The position numbers and the translations under genes were made by a program. DNA of 5,514 nucleotides, from positions 19,933 through 25,446 of the forward strand of contig PMAK01000261.1 in the NCBI GenBank assembly GCA_003153655.1, in the 5' to 3' direction. Source of the DNA: Phycisphaerales bacterium (GTDB taxonomy: Bacteria > Planctomycetota > Phycisphaerae > Tepidisphaerales > Tepidisphaeraceae). The notes under the pieces were generated by a model that worked only from the letters and a program-made list of their open reading frames with translations, did not search any database and had not been told where the DNA came from. Below, in pieces: positions 1 through 5,514 of this stretch; positions within the stretch are counted from its first letter, which is position 1; every line of letters starts with the position of its first letter.

Positions 1-1667
1 ATGATGACTTTGCTCGAAGCGCTAAAGCCGGTGGATGCCATAATGAGGTTGATGAATTCTTTTGAGAGATCGACGTTGCTTTCCTCAAGGGCGCCGGATT
101 GGACGGTGCCGGTGCCGTTCTCGGTGGCGGGCCCGATGAGCGGCGTACCGCTGTTGGGGCCGGTCTGATAAACATTGCCCCCGTTATTGATCAGACCATC
201 GTCGTTATTGAAATTCGCCAGGACCACCTGCCCGAGTGTTTTGGTCAGTCCGTTGCTGAATTGCCCGGTGACGGTTCCATCCCCGCCGACCGAGAAGGAG
301 GTAAGTGTTCCGATTGGCTCGCCGTCCTGCGTGTTCATCACCAGGTTAGAGGTGGTGCTGGCTAGCGCGGAGACCGTGCCGAAATTGAGGTTGACGGTCT
401 GTGGGCTTTCCGCGCCCGTTCCCGTGCGATCGATTGAGAGTTGCGTTCCCGTGGATGAGATCAATTGTCCCGTGCTGTTAAAAGTCAGCGTGCCATTGCC
501 AAGGATAGCGCCGCTGGCTGCCGTGTTATCCGGGCTGGAGGCGTAGAAACGCCAGGTGTCGCCGCTGGCATTCGTGCTTTCTAGGACGGTGGTCAGATTG
601 ATCGTGATCGGGTTGCCGAGCGAATCGTATGCGGTGATGGTGGTGTTGGTGCTTTCGCCGGCGGGATTGTTGCTGAAGCCGCCATCGGTGCCGGCGGTCA
701 TCGTGAACGGGGTCGCGCTGCTGGTCGTGTCCACGAGTCCCTGCGTTCCGAGGGAGAGGGCGTTGTCAGAACCGGTGTTGCCCACAATCGTGAATTGTGC
801 GGTGGTGCCGCTGGTTTGCAGCGTGGCGCCGGGCGTGGGATTTCCCGGCTCGGAGACGGTGGTGTCGATCTGCATCGACTGGTTAATGAAATTCTCGAGA
901 TCGCTCACGGTTGACGTCGCGGTGACATTAAAAGAAGCCGACGGCAGATCGCGCGAGCCCTGCGTCGCTCCAGCGAGCGTCAGAACATCTCCCGCATTCA
1001 TTAACGCGACCGGCGGCGTCGCGGTGCTGACGAGATTGGTCAGGAGATCCGCGCCCGTGGGCGCGGTGCCCGCCGCGGTGCTGAATGCCTGGCTGGTGAG
1101 AATGCTTGCGCCGCTGGCGACAGACCCGCCCGCGTTTAGATTTCCTTCCATGGTCACATTCTGCGTGGCGGCGGCTTCGGTTTCCTGGCCGAGCGGAATA
1201 GTCAGATTTTGCAGGGCGCCCGCGATGACCGTTCCGTTGGCGTCAACGCCATATCCCTGAACGAAAGCGCCGCTGGCCGTCACGAGCTGGTTGTTGCCGT
1301 TGAGGGTGAACGTGCCATCACGCGTGAATTCCTGGCCGGCGGTGGAATTCAAAACAAAGAACCCGTTGCCGCTGATCGCCATGTTGGTGTCAACGCCGGT
1401 GGTTGAAAGCTGCCCCGGGGTAAAATCCGTGGTGATGGCCGCAACCTGCGAACCCATGCCCTCCTGGCTTGGGTTGTTGCCGCCGAAATCTCCATTGGGG
1501 CCGCTGCTCGCCTTGTCAGTCACGTAAAACTGTGGACTGAAGGAGACGGTGCTCGCCTTGAACGACGTGGTGTTCGCGTTGGCGATGTTGTTTCCGACGA
1601 CGTTCAACCAGGTTTGGTTGCTGTCGAGGCCGGAGAGTCCCGTGAACAACGCGCTGGTTAATGCCAT
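1..1667 (-). CDS. flgE: Flagellar hook protein FlgE (C-terminal tip beyond window)
   Basis: FlgE polymerises outside the cell into the curved hook that works as the universal joint between rod and filament. Translating from ATG 1667 gives 555 residues with no stop before the left edge. N-terminus: MALTSALFTGLSGLDSNQTW, then LNVVGNNIANANTTSFKAS, the rod/hook D0 signature. Next come the D1 segments SGNGFFVLNS (99-108) and EFTRDGTFTLNGNNQLVT. The FlaE-type central region follows, with NVTMEGNLNAGG near 171-182 and ITAYDSLGNP at 345-354. The C-terminal signature GTVQSGALEESNVDLSKEFI is followed by NLIMASTGFSASSKVI, ending at residue 555. About 15-20 residues are missing. The length is greater than enterobacterial FlgE (about 400), as in many hooks with expanded D2/D3 domains. 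The Thr/Ser/Asn/Gly/Ala-rich, Lys-poor composition is typical of exported axial proteins. There is no clear Shine-Dalgarno; an in-frame TAA at 1700-1698 excludes an upstream start. FlgF/FlgG are excluded by length and by position after flgD. Confidence 0.95.
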   Translation of the reverse strand, partial: MALTSALFTGLSGLDSNQTWLNVVGNNIANANTTSFKASTVSFSPQFYVTDKASSGPNGDFGGNNPSQEGMGSQVAAITTDFTPGQLSTTGVDTNMAISGNGFFVLNSTAGQEFTRDGTFTLNGNNQLVTASGAFVQGYGVDANGTVIAGALQNLTIPLGQETEAAATQNVTMEGNLNAGGSVASGASILTSQAFSTAAGTAPTGADLLTNLVSTATPPVALMNAGDVLTLAGATQGSRDLPSASFNVTATSTVSDLENFINQSMQIDTTVSEPGNPTPGATLQTSGTTAQFTIVGNTGSDNALSLGTQGLVDTTSSATPFTMTAGTDGGFSNNPAGESTNTTITAYDSLGNPITINLTTVLESTNASGDTWRFYASSPDNTAASGAILGNGTLTFNSTGQLISSTGTQLSIDRTGTGAESPQTVNLNFGTVSALASTTSNLVMNTQDGEPIGTLTSFSVGGDGTVTGQFSNGLTKTLGQVVLANFNNDDGLINNGGNVYQTGPNSGTPLIGPATENGTGTVQSGALEESNVDLSKEFINLIMASTGFSASSKVI

Positions 1668-1674
1668 GGCTAAT

Positions 1675-1712
1675 CCGAAATTTTGAGAACTTCCGCTTTA
1701 AGAAAATTTCGG
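1675..1712 (-). repeat. Perfect 10-bp inverted repeat just upstream of the flgE start
   Basis: CCGAAATTTT (1675-1684) and AAAATTTCGG (1703-1712) are exact reverse complements separated by 18 nt. On the flgE-sense transcript the hairpin ends 7 nt before the flgE ATG (1667). The loop carries GCGGAAG, the only faintly SD-like stretch near the start. No T-run follows, so a terminator is unlikely. The AT-rich arms stand out from the surrounding GC-rich DNA. A role in controlling flgE translation or mRNA processing, or a dyad operator site, is possible but unproven. Confidence 0.6.
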
Positions 1713-1755
1713 CCGCGACTCCGCCACGGCCCTCAGCTGACCCAATCCCCTCCGG

Positions 1756-2250
1756 TCACGCGGATCCAGGCACCGTTGACGACGACGGGGTCGTCGCCGC
1801 GGCCGGAGGGCTGTCGGTGATGGCGGTTACGTTATTCAGCGGCATCGTGTCGCCGTTGTCCATCGAGAGATTGACGCCATTCGTCGTCACCTGCACCGCG
1901 GTGATCGTTCCCGCGGTCTGGTTCGAGTTTTGATCTGTCCCCTGCGCATACTTGCCAATCATGTTCGCCGCGGACGCGATCTGGTTCTGTTGCACCATCG
2001 TCGTCAGGCTGCTTTGAAGATTGGTGGATGATTCGAGCTGGCCGATCTCGCTCATCTGGGTCAGCATCTGATTGGAATCGGTCGGATCAAGCGGATCCTG
2101 GTTCTGCAACTGCGTGACCATGAACTGGATGAAATCGTTGGCCGTCAGCGAATTCGCCGCCGAGGGTGCCGTCGAACTCGTATTGGATGTCGAGTTCGTC
2201 GAATTGGTCGCCGTGCCGAGCGCCGAAGCGAGGGAGTTTATAGAGCTCAT
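1756..2250 (-). CDS. flgD: Flagellar hook capping / assembly protein FlgD (short form)
   Basis: FlgD is exported through the basal body and caps the distal end of the growing hook, guiding FlgE polymerisation. It is replaced once the hook is complete. The 164-residue protein starts with a Ser/Asn/Thr-rich stretch (1-30). The diagnostic FlgD N-terminal domain follows: LTANDFIQFMVTQLQNQDPL at 35-54, then DPTDSNQMLTQMSEIGQLES and a Gln-rich helix to about 92. Residues about 95-148 (NMIGKYAQG, then GTITAVQV, NGVNLSMDNGD, PLNNVTAIT) look like an uninterrupted Tudor-like beta domain. The Ig-like/FnIII insert of enterobacterial FlgD (about 230 residues) is absent. Compact forms of about 140-170 residues are known elsewhere, for example in Bacillus. 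The tail after 148 is Pro/Ala/Thr/Ser-rich. The start is supported by GAAAGG 7 nt upstream. The stop is TGA at 1758-1756. An 88-bp spacer then leads to flgE, its natural partner. Confidence 0.96.
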   Translation of the reverse strand: MSSINSLASALGTATNSTNSTSNTSSTAPSAANSLTANDFIQFMVTQLQNQDPLDPTDSNQMLTQMSEIGQLESSTNLQSSLTTMVQQNQIASAANMIGKYAQGTDQNSNQTAGTITAVQVTTNGVNLSMDNGDTMPLNNVTAITDSPPAAATTPSSSTVPGSA

Positions 2251-2257
2251 AGTTCAA

Positions 2258-2263
2258 CCTTTC
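2258..2263 (-). promoter_or_regulatory. Shine-Dalgarno-like GAAAGG of flgD
   Basis: On the minus strand GAAAGG is followed by seven bases (TTGAACT) and then the ATG at 2250-2248. Spacing is normal and the match to anti-SD is moderate. It supports the chosen flgD start. Because flgD is not overlapped by fliK, it needs its own initiation site. Confidence 0.6.
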
Positions 2264-2314
2264 GGCACAGGATCGCGGGGGAATGTAAAAATCTGACGTG
2301 GTAATTTGGCGGAG

Positions 2315-2340
2315 CGCCGAAGCTGCGCGGCTTTGCGGCG
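2315..2340 (-). repeat. Imperfect inverted repeat (potential RNA hairpin) upstream of flgD
   Basis: CGCCG+AAGC (2315-2323) pairs with GCTT+CGGCG (2330-2333 and 2336-2340) with a 2-nt bulge (TG, 2334-2335) and a 6-nt loop. Nine base pairs are possible. No T-rich tail follows on either strand, so a rho-independent terminator is unlikely. It could be an incidental product of the GC-rich sequence. Confidence 0.35.
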
Positions 2341-2375
2341 AAAGATGCGCGGGGGGGTTCGCGCGCCGCCGATCT

Positions 2376-3734
2376 TCACGCGACGAGATCAAGCGGATCG
2401 CGTTCGCCGCGGGCGCGGCGCCACATTCTGCGCAAGACTTCGCGGCGTTGCTGCTCCTCCTGCGAGCTGCGGCCGTCGGACGACGATTGCTTGCCGTCGC
2501 TGTCTTCGTTCTGGCCCGAGGAGCCTTCGGATTTTGAGGCCTGGTGAACGTGCAGCCGATCGACGCTGATGCCCTGTGTTTCCAAAGCGGTTTTCAGTTG
2601 GGAGAGACTGTGGCTCAGGAGCCGCGTGGCCTGTTCGTTGGAGGTTTGGAATGACGCGGACATCACCCCGTTTTCCATTTTCACGGTGATTTGCAGGGCC
2701 CCGAGTTCGGGGGGATCAAGCCTGATGCTCATGGAGCCGCCGTTTGGCAGCAAGGTTCCGGTGATGGCGGTCACCATCGTCGGCTGATTTGTTTCGGCGA
2801 ATTGCGCGGCCGGAGCCTGCGGAGCGGCTGTGGGAGCGGCGGGAGCAGCATGTTGCACAGCGTTCGGTGCGGGCGGCTGCGCGCCGGTGGAATCCGCTAA
2901 AAGCGGAGAGATCGGCGCTGCGGCAGGTGCGTCACCCGCTTTTGCTTTGTCGGGCAATTGCGCGGAAGCCTGTGCCGCGGTTTCGGTGGCTTGCGCATTT
3001 GCATCTAACGTTGAATCTGACTTTGAATCTGATTTATTTCCCGTTGAATCCGCCGATTTGAAGGGAGAAACGTTGGGCCTGTGCGCGGCTTGATTTCCAA
3101 CAGCTACGCCCGCTGTGTCGGAGGTATCGCTGGATGGGGAATCCCCACTCCCAGTGGGATGTGGCGCAGTCTGCTGGGCCGCGGCCGCCGCGAGCAGCGA
3201 AGCTGGATCCGTTGGGGTTTGCGGAGCAGCCGCGGGTTGAGCGGTTTTATTGCCGGCGGATTTGGTGGTGGATGTCGTTGAGGCCGCGGCGGATTTGGCC
3301 GTCGGGAGCGATGGGCCGGCAGCTCGCGTCGTGCGGACTTTTGCACGCAGTGCGCTGGTTTGAGTGGAGACTTGCGCGGCCAACTCGGCTTCGGTTTCGA
3401 CCGTTTGTGCGGAATCCGGGGATTCGTCTTGCGCGGTTGCCGGAGTCTCCGTATCTGATTCGGTCGAGGAATCGGGAGACTTCTGCTTCTTCTGCTCGGT
3501 ATCCCCCTGGGTTTTTGGTTGCGCGGAATCGGCCTGCGCTTTTTTGGAGGTTGGGTCGGCCGGCGCTTTGGCTGTCGTCTGGGCGGAATTGGCCGCCGGA
3601 TGGGCCGGCTTGGATTTGGCGCGGCTTAACTCCTGGGAAAAGTTTGTATCATCGCTCGCATCCGTGGAACTGGATGACGCGGCCGGTGCAGGGGGCGCGG
3701 GATTTGGCGGCAAAAGATTCAAAACTGTGTTCAT
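2376..3734 (-). CDS. fliK: Flagellar hook-length control protein FliK
   Basis: FliK is exported during hook growth, measures hook length and switches the export gate (FlhB) from rod/hook to filament substrates. The protein has 452 residues, within the usual 350-650 range. Residues 1 to about 320 are a low-complexity Ala/Ser/Thr/Pro/Gln/Lys/Asp region, as expected for the disordered ruler part. It contains a loosely repeated [N/D]SAQ motif at 49, 69 and 107. Residues about 320-398 form the Flg_hook domain: SIRLDPPELGALQITV (LDPPELG at 339-345), then GVMSASFQTSNEQATRLL and SQLKTALETQGISVD. A Ser/Gly/Asp/Gln linker follows (400-428), then a very basic tail rich in Arg (430-445). The ATG at 3734 overlaps the preceding TGA by 4 bases. 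With no strong Shine-Dalgarno (only CGGAAA-like), translational reinitiation is the likely mode. In spirochaete nomenclature this is the flbC position. The call rests on the C-terminal domain, because the N-terminus is not alignable. Confidence 0.93.
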   Translation of the reverse strand: MNTVLNLLPPNPAPPAPAASSSSTDASDDTNFSQELSRAKSKPAHPAANSAQTTAKAPADPTSKKAQADSAQPKTQGDTEQKKQKSPDSSTESDTETPATAQDESPDSAQTVETEAELAAQVSTQTSALRAKVRTTRAAGPSLPTAKSAAASTTSTTKSAGNKTAQPAAAPQTPTDPASLLAAAAAQQTAPHPTGSGDSPSSDTSDTAGVAVGNQAAHRPNVSPFKSADSTGNKSDSKSDSTLDANAQATETAAQASAQLPDKAKAGDAPAAAPISPLLADSTGAQPPAPNAVQHAAPAAPTAAPQAPAAQFAETNQPTMVTAITGTLLPNGGSMSIRLDPPELGALQITVKMENGVMSASFQTSNEQATRLLSHSLSQLKTALETQGISVDRLHVHQASKSEGSSGQNEDSDGKQSSSDGRSSQEEQQRREVLRRMWRRARGERDPLDLVA

Positions 3735-4402
3735 GGTTTGTTTCCGTCCGTTGCCGAGACCTGGGCCTCTCGAATGCGTTCGAGAACTCTTTCGATGAAA
3801 GCAGTTTCGTCAGGTGACTTGAATTCCTTGATTATTTTGCCGGCGGTGCGCGTGTCCATCGCGGTGAGATACTCCTGAACGGTTGATTCATTCAGGGTCA
3901 TGAAGATGGATTTAACCTGCTTGGAAGGCATCGCATTGTAAAGAGAGAGGCTGTTCTGAAAGCCGGTATCGCTTTGAAGCTTCTGGGCGGCTTGCTCGCG
4001 GTCGGCTAGAGCTTTTTCACGCTTTTCCAACGCGGCTCGATCGGAGGCTAGCTTTTGGTTGGCGAGATCCACCTGTTGCTTCAGATCGGCCATTTCGCGC
4101 TGACGCCGATCCAATTCCAGCATCTGGGAATCCACGGTTCGGCGAATGAAATCGACCTGCTCAATGACGGAGCCGGAATGCTTTTCAAGGAGGTTGGCAA
4201 GATTCAGCGGCTGCGGCGCGGGGGCGGCCGCGCTGGGCTGCGTTGTCGCGCCCGACCCTGGCGGCGGAAAGACGACTTCGCGGATTTTGGAAATCTTCGC
4301 TTTGTCCAGCTTGCCGGATTGAAACAGATAACCAATCGCCCCCCCGACGGCCAGGAAATTCATCGCCAGGGTGAAGATGAGGACGAAGAAAAGCTTTTTC
4401 AT
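3731..4402 (-). CDS. MotE/FlbB-like membrane-anchored coiled-coil protein (MgtE-N-type domain)
   Basis: This 223-residue protein has a visible three-part plan. Residues 4-27 form one hydrophobic segment after MKK (signal anchor, or uncleaved signal peptide). A Pro/Ala-rich linker follows at about 46-66. A long charged coiled coil spans about 76-145, and a C-terminal helical domain spans about 150-212. That last part has the MotE/MgtE-N pattern: YNAMPSKQVKSIF, then M-LNESTV-EYL-AMD, AGKIIKEF and a final RVLERIRE. Family knowledge: alphaproteobacterial MotE is a periplasmic protein that helps the MotC motor component, and spirochaete FlbB uses a similar plan to build the periplasmic collar that holds stators. 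Here the gene sits between fliJ and fliK, the flbB position in the Borrelia flgB operon. A stator or collar role is inferred. An unrelated export accessory is possible. Start: GGAGG 4 nt upstream of ATG 4402, overlapping the fliJ stop. Its own stop overlaps the fliK ATG. Confidence 0.85.
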   Translation of the reverse strand: MKKLFFVLIFTLAMNFLAVGGAIGYLFQSGKLDKAKISKIREVVFPPPGSGATTQPSAAAPAPQPLNLANLLEKHSGSVIEQVDFIRRTVDSQMLELDRRQREMADLKQQVDLANQKLASDRAALEKREKALADREQAAQKLQSDTGFQNSLSLYNAMPSKQVKSIFMTLNESTVQEYLTAMDTRTAGKIIKEFKSPDETAFIERVLERIREAQVSATDGNKP

Positions 4403-4911
4403 GAAACCTCCGCGCCGGCGATATCGCCCTCGGCGACGTTGCTGTCCGCGTCGATTTCAGCCTCGAGATTTTGCTCGTAGCTGAGGCGCGTGGAGATTTC
4501 GTCCATTTCGATCAGATCGCGGCGCTCAAGCTGCTCGCGCCACCGGGCGAAGCGGCGCTCGCGAAGCTTTTCAAGGATTTTTTTCTGCTTGGAAGCTTCA
4601 GCCACGATTTTCTGGGCCTTTTCGAGATGAACCTGCACATGGGCCATCTTCTGCGCGATGCCCAGGGCCTTTCGCTGCATGGCGAATGCATAACGGCGAT
4701 GAGCGGCAAGGAATGCAAGATCGATCTGGCCGATCAGCCGGTTCTGGCGAAGATCCTGCTCCGCATTGCGCACGGAGGCGTCGAGCGCGCGAAGCTCGGC
4801 ATCAAGCGTGGCCATCTGCTGCTGAACCACTGCCAGCTCGCGCTTGCGCTGTTGCTCGACGTGAGTCCGTTGCCGGAGAACGCCCTCGAGTTGGAAGACA
4901 AATTTGGCCAT
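4399..4911 (-). CDS. fliJ: Flagellar export chaperone / FliI stalk protein FliJ
   Basis: This is a 170-residue, highly charged protein, almost entirely helical and coiled-coil in character (about residues 10-145). It has the FliJ hallmarks: an N-terminal F-LE-VL pattern (FQLEGVLRQR, residues 6-15) and a C-terminal basic-acidic stretch KLRERRFARWREQLERRDL followed by EMDEIS (about 115-140). FliJ normally has about 140-170 residues. It resembles the F1 gamma stalk, inserts into the FliI ring, contacts the export gate FlhA and recycles chaperones. The ATG at 4911 is supported by the conserved N-terminus. It lies 11 nt after the fliI stop with only a weak AGG-type ribosome site (ATAGG, about 5-6 nt upstream), so coupling to fliI translation is likely. 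The last 20 residues are acidic and probably disordered. Its TGA overlaps the next gene's ATG (ATGA, 4402-4399). FliJ diverges strongly in sequence, so the call rests on pattern plus position directly after fliI. Confidence 0.93.
   Translation of the reverse strand: MAKFVFQLEGVLRQRTHVEQQRKRELAVVQQQMATLDAELRALDASVRNAEQDLRQNRLIGQIDLAFLAAHRRYAFAMQRKALGIAQKMAHVQVHLEKAQKIVAEASKQKKILEKLRERRFARWREQLERRDLIEMDEISTRLSYEQNLEAEIDADSNVAEGDIAGAEVS
4407..4411 (-). promoter_or_regulatory. Strong Shine-Dalgarno (GGAGG) of the MotE/FlbB-like gene
   Basis: On the minus strand GGAGG is followed by TTTC and the ATG at 4402-4400. It lies inside the last codons of fliJ. It is the clearest ribosome-binding site in the window and fixes the start of this gene. 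The other starts have weaker or no recognisable sites. Confidence 0.8.
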
Positions 4912-4922
4912 AGACGCCTATT

Positions 4923-5514
4923 TCACTTCGCCGCGCCGCTCGTGGTTTTTGTTTTCGCCGCCTGCGCTCGCAGGGCTTTTTCCAATTGCTCGATCCATGC
5001 GAACAATTCAGCCAGTTGCCGGACCGATTGCTCAAGGGCCAGCGGCGCTCCGGAATCCTGCTGAAGAAACTGCACGATTCGCGGACGGGCCTGGACGGCG
5101 AGATCGAATTCCATGTTGGCGCCGGGGACATAGGCGCCGATGTTCACAAGATCTTCGATGTCCTGATAGACGGCCGTCAGGCCAAGAACCCGCTTGATAT
5201 GACGCGCCTGATCCGCTTGGACAACGTCGCCGCGCACGCGGCTGATGCTTTGGAGCACATCAATGGCGGGATAATGACCCCGATTGGCCAAGGGGCGGCT
5301 CAGCCAGATATGACCATCCACGATGCCTTTTACCGCGTCGGGGATCGGCTCGTTGAAATCATCGCCTTCAACCAGGACTGTATAAAAGCCGGTGATCGAG
5401 CCGCGCTGGCTGCGGCCGGCGCGCTCGAGAACTTGCGGGAGTAACGAAAAGACACTGGGCGGATAACCGCGCGTTGCCGGTGGCTCCCGTGCGGCGAGGC
5501 CGATCTGGCGCTGG
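4923..5514 (-). CDS. fliI: Flagellar type III export ATPase FliI, C-terminal 196 residues (5' end outside window)
   Basis: FliI is the cytoplasmic, F1-beta-like ATPase at the base of the flagellar export gate. It forms a hexamer on FliH/FliJ and helps release chaperone-bound substrates. The frame stays open from the right edge to TGA at 4925-4923. Reading from the edge shows hallmark FliI segments: EPPATRGYPPSVFSLLP, then GSITGFYTVLVEGDDFNEPI, DGHIWLSRPLANRGHYPAID and SISRV. It ends in the usual C-terminal helical domain (DIEDLVNIGAYVPG and onward) and a short Ala/Lys/Thr-rich tail. The family is about 430-450 residues, so roughly the N-terminal 55%, including the Walker A and B motifs, lies outside. 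The GTG at 5321 is an internal valine, not a start. The ATPase family identity is certain. FliI rather than a virulence-type paralogue follows from the flagellar neighbours. The stop is 11 nt from the fliJ start, which suggests one transcript. Confidence 0.96.
   Translation of the reverse strand, partial: QRQIGLAAREPPATRGYPPSVFSLLPQVLERAGRSQRGSITGFYTVLVEGDDFNEPIPDAVKGIVDGHIWLSRPLANRGHYPAIDVLQSISRVRGDVVQADQARHIKRVLGLTAVYQDIEDLVNIGAYVPGANMEFDLAVQARPRIVQFLQQDSGAPLALEQSVRQLAELFAWIEQLEKALRAQAAKTKTTSGAAK

Larger units (their letters stand above)
2251..2375. other. fliK-flgD intergenic spacer with GC-rich imperfect hairpins
   Basis: This 125-bp gap is the largest in the window. No gene, and no convincing sigma-54 (GG-N10-GC), sigma-28 or sigma-70 box, was found by eye on the minus strand. 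On the transcript, just after the fliK stop, GCGCG and CGCGC can pair around an A2C6 loop, next to a run of seven C (G7 at 2351-2357 on the plus strand). A second hairpin follows at 2340-2315. Neither is followed by a T-run on the minus strand, so they are not classical terminators. They could stabilise an mRNA end or mark a processing site. This is inference only. Confidence 0.5.

Noticed and set aside
556..1260. A 234-codon plus-strand open frame antisense to flgE
   Set aside because: The minus strand here is unambiguous FlgE. The plus frame translates to Val/Pro/Ser-rich sequence with no recognisable domain, as expected for the complement of a GC-rich, Thr/Gly/Asn-rich gene.
1747..1753. 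GGAGGGG (minus strand) just after the flgD stop as the flgE ribosome-binding site
   Set aside because: It lies about 80 nt from the flgE ATG, and an in-frame TAA at 1700-1698 prevents an upstream flgE start, so it cannot serve flgE directly.
2315..2340. Rho-independent terminator after fliK
   Set aside because: The stem is imperfect and no T-run follows on the transcribed strand, so it does not meet the usual pattern.
2351..2357. G7 run as a phase-variation slip site
   Set aside because: It lies in the fliK-flgD spacer outside both reading frames, so slippage would not switch a protein on or off. An effect on expression cannot be excluded.
3134..3817. A 227-codon plus-strand open frame antisense to fliK and the end of the preceding gene
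   Set aside because: It crosses two well-supported minus-strand genes, has Arg/Pro/Trp-rich low-quality composition and has no ribosome site. It is a shadow of the GC-rich fliK repeats.
4471..5064. A 197-codon plus-strand open frame antisense to fliJ and fliI
   Set aside because: The Leu/Ala-rich translation is the complement of the FliJ coiled-coil codons. It overlaps the FliI end and the FliJ start, both firmly identified.
4923..5321. A separate 132-residue gene starting at GTG 5321
   Set aside because: The frame continues upstream to the window edge with conserved FliI motifs, so this GTG is an internal codon of fliI.

Overview
The window is one stretch of a flagellar export, hook and motor operon. 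All six genes lie on the minus strand, so transcription runs from high to low coordinates: fliI (3' part) > fliJ > a MotE/FlbB-like membrane-anchored coiled-coil gene > fliK > flgD > flgE (cut by the window's left edge). No plus-strand gene, RNA gene, mobile element or CRISPR array is supported.

The region is GC-rich. The proteins are Ala/Ser/Thr/Gln-rich, and strong Shine-Dalgarno sites are scarce. The gene order fliI-fliJ-(membrane coiled coil)-fliK-flgD-flgE is, from memory, the order of the spirochaete flgB operon (fliI, flbA/fliJ, flbB, flbC/fliK, flgD, flgE). Base composition and protein style are unlike Borrelia and fit better a GC-rich diderm, perhaps of the Planctomycetota/Verrucomicrobiota group. 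That placement is a low-confidence inference.

Layout, right to left: 5514-4923 holds the C-terminal 196 residues of the export ATPase FliI. An 11-nt gap leads to FliJ (4911-4399). FliJ overlaps the MotE/FlbB-like gene (4402-3731) by 4 bases (ATGA), and that gene overlaps fliK (3734-2376) in the same way. A 125-bp spacer with GC-rich imperfect hairpins precedes flgD (2250-1756), a short form of the hook cap. An 88-bp spacer carrying a perfect 10-bp inverted repeat precedes flgE (1667 to beyond base 1), which lacks only its extreme C-terminus here.

Functionally, FliI and FliJ energise and feed the type III export gate. FliK is exported as the hook-length ruler and substrate-specificity switch. 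FlgD caps the growing hook, and FlgE is the hook subunit. The MotE/FlbB-like protein is the least characterised member. It is probably anchored in the inner membrane with a periplasmic coiled coil and a C-terminal MgtE-N/MotE-type helical domain, and may act in stator or collar assembly.
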